DNA of 64,000 bases from Alphaproteobacteria bacterium MedPE-SWcel (GTDB taxonomy: Bacteria; Pseudomonadota; Alphaproteobacteria; Rhodobacterales; Rhodobacteraceae). The stretch lies in assembly GCA_001874255.1 (NCBI GenBank), contig MPDC01000001.1:124001-188000 (forward strand), given 5' to 3'. How positions within the stretch are numbered: the stretch's first letter is position 1; every line of letters starts with the position of its first letter. The notes below the pieces were generated by a model. That model was not told the origin of the DNA. It worked only from the letters and a program-made list of their open reading frames with translations, and ran no database searches. Positions 57,930 through 64,000 of this stretch are shown here, in pieces. The position numbers were made by a program, and so were the translations under genes.

Positions 57930-57953
57930 CTACTGACATTAACCTGTCAGTAG
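57930..57953. promoter_or_regulatory. Perfect 9-bp inverted repeat, candidate WYL-regulator operator
   Basis: CTACTGACA (57930-57938) and TGTCAGTAG (57945-57953) separated by TTAACC. It lies about 160 bp upstream of tatA and 247 bp from the WYL regulator start. The TGACA-N6-TGTCA core is a plausible dimer site; there is no T-run, so it is not a terminator. Confidence 0.5.
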
Positions 57954-58115
57954 TGGGGCGGGCACCCGAAATTCGACCCGCTCCGGTGATCTCTGTCGCT
58001 GTTGATGTCTGCATGGGCTTTGCGTCGGGGGCTGCAGGCCGTATCACTCAGGGCAGGATTAATGGACACCGGTGCGCCCCCAACGGCCGCCGCGTATACA
58101 AGAAAGGCACATCAC

Positions 58116-58331
58116 ATGCTCAACAACATCGGCCTTCCCGGCATTCTTCTGATTGCTGTCGTCGTTCTGGTTCTTTTCGGTCGTGGCAAGATCTCATCGC
58201 TGATGGGAGAGGTCGGCAAAGGCATCACCTCGTTCAAGAAGGGCATCAGCGAGGGCAGCAAAGAGCTGGAAGAGGATATCGCGGATGGCGCCCGCGACGT
58301 GACCCCGGATGCCGAAAAAGACAAGGCGTAA
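58116..58331 (+). CDS. tatA: Twin-arginine translocase subunit TatA
   Basis: 71 aa; forms the protein-conducting assembly of the Tat pathway. Short N-terminus, transmembrane helix [17 protein letters not shown], the hinge [17 protein letters not shown] with Phe-Gly, and a charged amphipathic helix and acidic tail. ATG 58116 follows AAGAAAGG. tatB starts 7 bp later. Confidence 0.95.
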   Translation: MLNNIGLPGILLIAVVVLVLFGRGKISSLMGEVGKGITSFKKGISEGSKELEEDIADGARDVTPDAEKDKA

Positions 58332-58338
58332 GATCTAG

Positions 58339-58815
58339 ATGTTCGATCTTGGCTGGACCGAGCTTCTGGTCATCGGCGTTGTCGCCCTGATTGTCGTGGG
58401 TCCGAAGGATCTGCCCGTGTTGTTCCGCAACGTGGGCCGGTTCGTCGGCAAGGCGCGCGGAATGGCACGCGAATTCAGTCGTGCCATGAGCGATGCCGCC
58501 GATGAGGCAGGTGTCAGCGACATCCAGAAGACCTTCAAATCCGCGACCAATCCGATGGGCGCGGCGATGGATAGTATGAAAGACGCCACCCGAGAGCTGA
58601 CGTCCTCGCTCGATCCCACGAAGCTGGACCCCGAGAGCGAGACCGGGAAGCTGGCCGCGGATCGGGCCGAAAGCGCGAAGAAAATTCAGGCCGCCACGGC
58701 GCGGGCCGCCGCCGAGCGCAAGGCCAAGGAAGCGGCTGAAGCTCTGGCCAAGGCAGAAGAGGCAGAGGCGGCCATCGCGCCCCCGGCCGCCACCGACAGT
58801 GAGACCAAGGCATGA
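58339..58815 (+). CDS. tatB: Twin-arginine translocase subunit TatB
   Basis: 158 aa. Begins [20 protein letters not shown] with the Glu of the TatB transmembrane helix and [20 protein letters not shown]; then a long amphipathic/Ala-Lys-Glu-rich coiled-coil tail. It binds Tat signal peptides with TatC. The stop overlaps the tatC start (ATGA at 58812). Confidence 0.95.
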   Translation: MFDLGWTELLVIGVVALIVVGPKDLPVLFRNVGRFVGKARGMAREFSRAMSDAADEAGVSDIQKTFKSATNPMGAAMDSMKDATRELTSSLDPTKLDPESETGKLAADRAESAKKIQAATARAAAERKAKEAAEALAKAEEAEAAIAPPAATDSETKA

Positions 58816-59699
58816 GCCAGACCGAAGATATCGACGATTCCACAGCTCCGCTGATCGAGCATCTGGCAGAGTTGCGCAGCCGTCTCATCCGGGCGGTGAT
58901 CGCCTTTGCGGTGGGGATCATCCTGGCGTTCATGGTGGCCGAACCGATCCTGCAGTTTCTGGTGCATCCGATCGAGGCGACCCTGCGCGAGCTGGGGGAC
59001 CCGTCGCCGACGCTCCAGTATACCTCGCCGCAGGAATATCTGTTCACCCTGTTCCGGATCTCGATGGTGTTCGGGTTTGCCCTGTCGTTTCCGGTGATCG
59101 GCTTCCAGCTGTGGCGTTTCGTGGCGCCGGGGCTCTACAAGAGCGAAAAGGGCGCCTTCATGCCGTTCCTGGTCGCCTCCCCATTCATGTTCCTGCTGGG
59201 GGCCTCCTTCGCGCAATTTGTCGTGACGCCACTGGCAATGCAGTTCTTTCTGGGCTTTGCGGATGTGAGTTCGATCTTTGCCGACCTGCTGTCGCGCGCC
59301 TCGGGCGAGGTGCCGGTGGATGTCGCGGTGGTGCCGGAGACCAGTGAAGGCATCAAGATCACGTTCTTTGGCAAGGTCAACGAGAGCCTCGACATTACGC
59401 TGAAGTTCATCATGGCCTTTGGTCTGTGCTTTCAGCTGCCGGTGCTGCTGACCCTGATGGGCAAGGCCGGGCTGGTCAGCGCGGCGGGTCTCGGCGGGAT
59501 GCGCAAATATGCGGTGGTGGCGATTTTGCTGCTGGCCGCGGTGGTGACGCCGCCGGATGTAATCACCCAGCTCATCCTCTTCACGGTTGTCTACGGGCTC
59601 TACGAGGTTTCGATATTCCTGGTCGGTCGGGTTGAAAAGACGCGCGAGGCCAAACTGCGTGCCGAAGGCTACTATGACGATGAGGTCGATGGCGAATAG
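58812..59699 (+). CDS. tatC: Twin-arginine translocase subunit TatC
   Basis: 295 aa, six transmembrane helices. The family start [18 protein letters not shown], loop [18 protein letters not shown] with the essential Glu and [13 protein letters not shown] are present. The first periplasmic loop has the conserved PxE-type segment. The C-terminal tail is acidic. It ends the tat operon before the terminator at 59726. Confidence 0.96.
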   Translation: MSQTEDIDDSTAPLIEHLAELRSRLIRAVIAFAVGIILAFMVAEPILQFLVHPIEATLRELGDPSPTLQYTSPQEYLFTLFRISMVFGFALSFPVIGFQLWRFVAPGLYKSEKGAFMPFLVASPFMFLLGASFAQFVVTPLAMQFFLGFADVSSIFADLLSRASGEVPVDVAVVPETSEGIKITFFGKVNESLDITLKFIMAFGLCFQLPVLLTLMGKAGLVSAAGLGGMRKYAVVAILLLAAVVTPPDVITQLILFTVVYGLYEVSIFLVGRVEKTREAKLRAEGYYDDEVDGE

Positions 59700-59725
59700 C
59701 CACCGCCCTGTACCGTGACCATCAG

Positions 59726-59761
59726 ATGGCGCGCCGCATTGCTGGCGCGCCATTTTCTTTT
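59726..59761 (+). terminator. Intrinsic terminator of tatABC
   Basis: 10-bp stem ATGGCGCGCC (59726-59735) / GGCGCGCCAT (59744-59753), loop GCATTGCT, then TTTTCTTTT. Confidence 0.9.
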
Positions 59762-60104
59762 CGCTGACGGGCCGCTAGTTTGTGAGCATGTCAGGGCAGG
59801 GTCAACATGGTGCCGTGGTGCGATGGGCGGCATGCATGATCCGCCGATTTGATCGCGGCGGGAGCGGAATTCGTCGCGATTGGGCGATCCGCAAAGGCAT
59901 CACCCTCTCCCTCGCCCAAACCGGTTGGACGCAGCCGGGTGGCAAAGCTGATGGCCCCCGAACTGGATCTGTTCTCATGGGCTGATTTCAGCGGTCTCCT
60001 TGCCGGGCAATCCTTGCTGAGTATTCACGGCGCCCGTCCTGAGGGTTGCCGCCTCCGGCGGAACATGGTTTGTCATCGCGCAACGAATGAAGGAGGACGG
60101 CGGA
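59762..60104 (+). other. Gap between tatC terminator and the DUF815 gene
   Basis: About 340 bp with open frames that have neither ribosome binding sites nor family-like sequence. No repeat or dyad stood out. AAGGAGGACGG at 60090-60100 is the binding site of the next gene; its promoter should lie in this gap. Confidence 0.45.
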
Positions 60105-60947
60105 ATGGATCTGGACATGCTGAAGCGGATCGCAGAGGCGTTGGAGCGTATGGCACCCGCGCCCTTGTCAACGCCCGAGTTTACGGCAGCTTCGGGGTTC
60201 GTCTGGCATGTGGCTCCGGACAGGCTGGAACCGGTGCTGGACATCAGCCGGGTTGAGCTGAAGCTCTTGCTGGGGATTGATCGGTCCCGTGATACCTTGC
60301 TGGAGAACACCCGCCGGTTCGCGGCCGGACATGCGGCAAATAACGCCCTGTTGTGGGGCGCGCGCGGGATGGGAAAGTCGTCACTGGTGAAGGCGATCCA
60401 TGGCGCGCTTATTGCCGAGTATCCAGATCTGAAGCTGGTAGAGTTGCAAAGAGAGGATTTGCCGACGGTGGCCCGGCTGTTGAACCACCTGCGGGGGGCG
60501 CCCTATCGTTTTATTCTGTTCTGTGATGATCTGTCCTTCAGTCACGATGACCAGCACTACAAGAGCCTGAAGGCGGTGCTGGACGGGGGGATCGAAGGGC
60601 GACCGGAAAACGTCGTGTTCTATGCGACCTCCAACCGTCGCCATCTGATGCCACGCGACATGATCGAGAATGAGCGGTCCTCGGCGATCAATCCGGCCGA
60701 GGCGGTCGAGGAAAAGGTGTCTCTGTCCGACCGGTTCGGGCTGTGGCTCGGGTTTCATCCCTGCAATCAGGATGCCTATCTGGCGATGATTGACGGCTAT
60801 TGCGAGGCCTATGGGCTGGTGGTCGATTCAGATGAGTTGCGGGCCGAAGCCATTGAATGGCAGGCGACACGAGGCGCGCGCTCGGGACGGGTTGCCTGGC
60901 AGTTCTTTACCGATCTGGCGGGGCGACACGGGGTTTCTTTGCGCTGA
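60105..60947 (+). CDS. DUF815 P-loop ATPase
   Basis: 280 aa AAA+-like ATPase of the DUF815 family. Walker A GARGMGKSSLVKAI (about 85), Walker B RFILFCDDLSF (about 142), and sensor-like NVVFYATSNRRHLMPRDM (Arg after Asn). DUF815 proteins are widespread and uncharacterised. AGGAGG at 60091-60096 selects ATG 60105 (MDLDMLKRIAEALERM) over ATG 60087. No partner gene is adjacent on the same strand; it is followed directly by palindromic element B. Confidence 0.88.
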   Translation: MDLDMLKRIAEALERMAPAPLSTPEFTAASGFVWHVAPDRLEPVLDISRVELKLLLGIDRSRDTLLENTRRFAAGHAANNALLWGARGMGKSSLVKAIHGALIAEYPDLKLVELQREDLPTVARLLNHLRGAPYRFILFCDDLSFSHDDQHYKSLKAVLDGGIEGRPENVVFYATSNRRHLMPRDMIENERSSAINPAEAVEEKVSLSDRFGLWLGFHPCNQDAYLAMIDGYCEAYGLVVDSDELRAEAIEWQATRGARSGRVAWQFFTDLAGRHGVSLR

Positions 60948-60963
60948 CATGCGGTCTGTCGCA

Positions 60964-61042
60964 CGCGGTGGCGCCCTTCGGGCGCCACCGCGCCCGGCCC
61001 AAGGAGCACGAACGCCGATCAGGCGGCAGTCCTGCGCGGGAG
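60964..61042 (+). repeat. Dispersed palindromic element, copy B
   Basis: Hairpin with 11-bp arms (60966-60976 / 60980-60990, loop TTC; two more base pairs outside), then CCCGGCCCAAGGAGCACG (60993-61010), CAGGCGG (61020-61026) and TGCGCGGGAG (61033-61042). 17 of 18 bases after the hairpin match copy A. Confidence 0.78.
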
Positions 61043-61149
61043 AGCGACCTGTTTCCGGGCGCAGGGCTTGCTGTCACATCGTTGCCGCAGGTGAAGGCCT
61101 TGGGCCGAAGCAGGGTGTTCACATAAAACAGCGCCAAGAAAGCGTGGTG

Positions 61150-61223
61150 CTCCCGCCCGGTGCGCCGCCTTTGCAAAATGCACCACACCCGTTGGGCCGG
61201 GCGCCGGGCCTGGCGGCCCGGCG
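61150..61223 (-). repeat. Dispersed palindromic element, copy D
   Basis: On the minus strand: hairpin of 9-bp arms (61223-61215 / 61210-61202, loop GCCA), CCCGGCCCAA (61201-61192), a GGCGG at about 61170-61166 and GGGCGGGAG (61158-61150). Confidence 0.72.
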
Positions 61224-61250
61224 GGGTCGGTCCCGGGAACGCCTGCCGCG

Positions 61251-62498
61251 TTATTGCAGATAGGGCAGTGGGTCGACGCTGTCGAAACCGTCGCGCACCT
61301 CAAAATGGACGTAGGCGTCTTCGGGGCTCTCGCGCAATTGAGCGATGGTTTGGCCGCGGTTGACGCGATCGCCCTTGGTGACCTTGATGCCGTCTACATT
61401 GGCGTAAACCGACAACAGGTTCCGATCATGCCGGACCACGATGATCGGGATCTTGTTCGAATCTGCAGTGATTGCCGCGATCGTGCCGGCCTCAGCGGCC
61501 TTGACGGCGCTGCCGGGGGGGGCGGAAATGTCGATCCCGTCGTTCTTGCCCTTTGAGTAGGTGCGAATGATCTTTCCCGTGACCGGATAGGCCATGGCGC
61601 TTTGCGACGCGCGGGTGGGGGCTTCGATCTCGACGGTCGGTGCGGGTTCGGCGCGGGCTTCGGCGGCGGGGGTGACATCTTCGTCCGGCAGCGGCTGCGC
61701 GGCACTGGGAGGCGTCGGGGTCGCGCTGCCGACGCCGGGGGCCGCAACAGCCACATCAGAAGACTGAGCCCGGGCCGGAGCGGTCTGGTCTTTCAGTGGG
61801 ATCAGCAGATACTGCCCTTCGCGCACGGTGAATTCGCTGTTGAGACCGTTCCATTCCGCCAGCGACTTGACCGAAATCTGGTAGAGCCGCGCGATGGTAT
61901 AGGCGGTTTCGCCTCGCGTGACCTTGTGGCGCACCGGCTCGGGGCCCTCCTGGACCTGAACGGGCGTGGATTTTGCAGGCGTGTTCTGAAGCGTGGTGGT
62001 CGTCACGGAACCGGGGTTCGGGGAGGTCGCAGGCGCGCGGGCAATGGCGTCGCCTGCCAGAGATGCGATATCGACGCCGCCGGGGCTGCTGCTGTTGCTG
62101 TTGCTGTCGCGCGGGGAGGTTTCTGGCGCGCGTCGGGGCAAGACCAGAACCTCGCCGTTGCGCAGGGCGTCTTCGGTTTCGACCCCGTTGAAGCGCGCAA
62201 CCTCATTGGCAGGCAGCCCGATGCGCGCTGCAAGGTCTGACACGCTGTCGCCGCGTTGAGCCACCGCCACCTGATAGGAGGGATATGTGATCAAACCACG
62301 GGCGTCGGGTGCGGGGCGCGCCTCGGTCGCGGACTGGGCTGCGGTGGTGGTGTTGAAGGCACCGATCTGGCCACGCAGATCATAATCCAGCGGTGCGCTG
62401 CAGGCAGCCGCCAGCAGCACCAGGGGCACAAGGGCGGCGATTTTGCGGCGCGCAGGCCGAAAGCCAATGGGGCGAAGGACCGTACGGGGGCGGGTCAT
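61251..62498 (-). CDS. nlpD: NlpD-like LysM/LytM lipoprotein, probable amidase activator
   Basis: 415-aa predicted outer-membrane lipoprotein: basic start, hydrophobic run and lipobox AAAC (Cys33); two LysM modules (about 75-122 and about 188-235, VRHKVTRGETAYTIARLYQI) joined by Ser/Thr/Ala/Pro-rich linkers; C-terminal M23/LytM domain (about 300-412). The zinc site is degenerate: KNDGIDIS lacks the first His of HxxxD and YANVD replaces the usual YAH, though YVHFEVRDG remains. This is what E. coli NlpD shows, so it should activate an amidase at division rather than cut peptidoglycan. GAGGAGAG precedes ATG 62498. It follows surE-pcm. Confidence 0.9.
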   Translation of the reverse strand: MTRPRTVLRPIGFRPARRKIAALVPLVLLAAACSAPLDYDLRGQIGAFNTTTAAQSATEARPAPDARGLITYPSYQVAVAQRGDSVSDLAARIGLPANEVARFNGVETEDALRNGEVLVLPRRAPETSPRDSNSNSSSPGGVDIASLAGDAIARAPATSPNPGSVTTTTLQNTPAKSTPVQVQEGPEPVRHKVTRGETAYTIARLYQISVKSLAEWNGLNSEFTVREGQYLLIPLKDQTAPARAQSSDVAVAAPGVGSATPTPPSAAQPLPDEDVTPAAEARAEPAPTVEIEAPTRASQSAMAYPVTGKIIRTYSKGKNDGIDISAPPGSAVKAAEAGTIAAITADSNKIPIIVVRHDRNLLSVYANVDGIKVTKGDRVNRGQTIAQLRESPEDAYVHFEVRDGFDSVDPLPYLQ

Positions 62499-62641
62499 GT
62501 CTTTGCTCTCCTCGAATTATGTCTCCTGTCAGGCGGAGACTTGGTCGGCAGCGATATCCAGCGTCCCGCACAGGGCGCCGGAGCGGACCGGCAGATCGCT
62601 CTGGCGCGACAACAACGGGGCTGTTCCCGGCATAGGACAGC

Positions 62642-63289
62642 TCAGGTGTCTTTTCCAAGCCCTTCCAGCAAAGGAACAAAGCGAACCGGGCGCAATTCGT
62701 CGTATTCAAGCCCGATTTCGGTCTTTCGCACACGAATGAGGGTTTGGACGGCATCGGACTGCCCCACTGGGACGACCATGATGCCGCCCACCTTGAGCTG
62801 GCTCAGCAGCGGGCCCGGCGGATCCTCGGCAGCGGCAGTGACGATGATTCGATCAAAAGGGGCCTGATCCGGCAGGCCATAGCTGCCGTCGCCCACCAGC
62901 GAGGTGATATTGGCAAGGCGCAGCGACTGGAAAACCTGCCGCGCCTCGCGGACCAGCCGGTTGTGACGGTCGATCGTATAGACCCTACGGGCCAGTTTGG
63001 CGAGGATAGCGGCCTGGTAGCCGGAGCCGGTTCCCACCTCAAGGACGGTATCACGGGGCGAGACCTGCAGGGCCTGTGTCATCAAGCCGACCACCGAGGG
63101 TTGCGAGATCGTCTGGCCGCAGGCAATCGGCAGCGGCACATCTTCATAGGCCCGGCTGGAAAAGATGCCCCGCAGGAACATCCCTCTGTCCACGGCTTCC
63201 ATAGCCTCGAGCACAGAAGCGTCGGTCACCCCGCGCGAGCGCAGGGCGAAGAGGAATTGCATCTGTGTTTCTGCGTCAGGGGCTGTCAT
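62642..63289 (-). CDS. pcm: Protein-L-isoaspartate O-methyltransferase
   Basis: Repairs isoaspartyl residues with S-adenosylmethionine. 215 aa: [23 protein letters not shown] motif [16 protein letters not shown], and post-motifs [18 protein letters not shown] and GGIMVVPVG. The start ATG overlaps the surE stop (ATGA, 63286-63289), so it is translationally coupled. Gene order surE-pcm-nlpD is conserved widely. Confidence 0.96.
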   Translation of the reverse strand: MTAPDAETQMQFLFALRSRGVTDASVLEAMEAVDRGMFLRGIFSSRAYEDVPLPIACGQTISQPSVVGLMTQALQVSPRDTVLEVGTGSGYQAAILAKLARRVYTIDRHNRLVREARQVFQSLRLANITSLVGDGSYGLPDQAPFDRIIVTAAAEDPPGPLLSQLKVGGIMVVPVGQSDAVQTLIRVRKTEIGLEYDELRPVRFVPLLEGLGKDT

Positions 63290-64000
63290 TCGATTGATTT
63301 CAGAGCGTCCAGCGCATCGTGAGCGGTCAGATCGGCCCGCATCGGGGTCACGGAGATATAGCCGTCGAGGTTGGCGTGGGCGTCGCTTCCGGGCGCCGTG
63401 GCGATCTGCTGATCGCCGCCGCGGATCCAGACAAAGCGGCGCCCATTGGGGGAGAGTTGCTCCTCGGCGGAAAACCCGGTCCCGGGACGCTGGCCCTGCC
63501 GCGTGACCCGCAGGCCTTTCACCTCTGCTGCGGCAACGGGCGGGAAGTTGATATTGTAGAACAGTCCGTAGTCCTCGGCGTTCTCGGGCTGGGAGGCCAA
63601 GAGTTTCTGCAGGACCGGGGCGCCATGGTTGCGGGCGGCTTCGAACGGGTCGTGAAGGTCGCGGTTCCCGGCGCCATAATACTGCGACAGGGCCATTGCC
63701 GGCAGGCCCTGCAGGGCGCCTTCCATGGCGCCACCAAGCGTGCCGGAATAGAGCGCGTTCTCCGCCGAGTTATTGCCCCTGTTGACGCCGGACAAGACCA
63801 GATCGGGGCGATGGTCCCGCATCACCACATGCAGGGCCGCCAGCACACAATCGGCGGGAGATCCTTCGGCGGCGAACCGGCGCGGGCCGAGTTCGGAGAT
63901 CATCGAGGGGTGCGTGTAGCTGATGCAATGGCCAACCCCGGATTGTTCAAAGGCGGGGGCCACGGTCCAGACTTCGCCGATGGGGCCGGCCAGGGCTGTG
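63286..64000 (-). CDS. surE: 5'/3'-nucleotidase SurE, 5' end missing
   Basis: Stationary-phase survival nucleotidase; 237 codons present and the N-terminus lies beyond the right edge, including the metal-binding Asp-Asp. Visible: [40 protein letters not shown] (Ser/Asn metal-phosphate loop, here given up to 20 residues as [20 protein letters not shown]) and a C-terminal part with [12 protein letters not shown] and [14 protein letters not shown]. The reading frame stays open to base 64000 without a convincing start. Confidence 0.93.
   Translation of the reverse strand, partial: TALAGPIGEVWTVAPAFEQSGVGHCISYTHPSMISELGPRRFAAEGSPADCVLAALHVVMRDHRPDLVLSGVNRGNNSAENALYSGTLGGAMEGALQGLPAMALSQYYGAGNRDLHDPFEAARNHGAPVLQKLLASQPENAEDYGLFYNINFPPVAAAEVKGLRVTRQGQRPGTGFSAEEQLSPNGRRFVWIRGGDQQIATAPGSDAHANLDGYISVTPMRADLTAHDALDALKSIE

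Larger units (their letters stand above)
57684..58115. other. Intergenic region between WYL regulator and tatA
   Basis: 432 bp without a supported gene. It contains the 15-bp repeat array (57783-57842), the candidate operator (57930-57953) and the tatA leader with AAGAAAGG just before the ATG. Confidence 0.5.
60948..61250. other. Convergent intergenic region with inverted pair of palindromic elements
   Basis: 303 bp between the convergent DUF815 and nlpD-type genes. Element B on the plus strand follows the DUF815 gene; element D on the minus strand follows the lipoprotein gene. About 100 bp separate the two tails. No gene is supported here and no T-run terminator was seen. Confidence 0.6.

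Noticed and set aside
59849-60256. Open frame in the gap before the DUF815 gene
   Set aside because: It overlaps the well-supported DUF815 start and lacks family similarity; composition is Arg/Gly-rich as in frame-shifted translations.

Overview
The window is a GC-rich chromosomal segment of an alphaproteobacterium, most likely a Rhodobacteraceae/Roseobacter-group marine bacterium. The basis is the gene order nuoA-nuoN interrupted by small family-restricted genes (DUF5337, DUF5333, two lipoproteins, a carboxymuconolactone-decarboxylase-like gene), a NuoE with a long C-terminal extension, birA-coaX-rnj directly after nuoN, and a leucine-degradation operon of the order ivd - acyl-CoA synthetase - mccB - mccA - hmgL - liuC. 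No rRNA, tRNA, CRISPR array, prophage or insertion sequence was recognised; apart from intergenic repeats this is core chromosome.

Layout. 1-6.1 kb: start of a divergent exported protein, then a peptide-type ABC ATPase with two fused nucleotide-binding domains, an ArgE-type deacetylase and two tandem paralogous M20 amidohydrolases. 6.1-10.2 kb (minus): a small secreted protein, a GT4 glycosyltransferase with waaA (LPS core), and moaA. 10.2-17.2 kb: a lipoprotein, an AlkD-like protein, glmS and glmU (UDP-GlcNAc synthesis), a phosphoglycolate phosphatase and a DegT-type aminotransferase. 17.5-25.9 kb: the leucine/isovalerate catabolic operon behind a promoter with a TetR-type palindrome. 26.1-43.0 kb: the complete 14-subunit complex I operon with five accessory genes. 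43.1-46.4 kb: birA, coaX, rnj. 46.5-51.2 kb (minus): a small helical protein, an RhlE-type helicase, a family 2 glycosyltransferase and prfC. 51.6-57.7 kb: a DUF883/holin-like membrane pair, a Hint-domain protein, a divergent SDR with AlkC, an orphan iron-type ABC ATPase and a WYL regulator. 58.1-64 kb: tatABC, a DUF815 ATPase, and surE-pcm-nlpD.

Functional links. The leucine operon carries isovaleryl-CoA to acetoacetate and acetyl-CoA through biotin-dependent methylcrotonyl-CoA carboxylase; birA in the same window supplies the ligase that biotinylates MccA. NADH from catabolism feeds complex I. waaA, the GT4 enzyme, glmS, glmU, nlpD and tatABC all serve the cell envelope.

The least explained parts are intergenic. 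First, short degenerate tandem repeats (10-16 bp units) occur at several loci; in at least three the first unit begins at the stop codon of the upstream gene, as if the gene end had been repeatedly duplicated. One 15-bp array is coding and forms the N-terminus of the DUF5337 protein inside the nuo operon. Second, a dispersed palindromic element (GC-rich hairpin, the decamer CCCGGCCCAA, and a tail containing GGCGG and GCGGGAG) occurs four times, twice as an inverted pair in one convergent intergenic region. I saw no defence, phage or biosynthetic system, so the repeat families are the best candidates for something undescribed.
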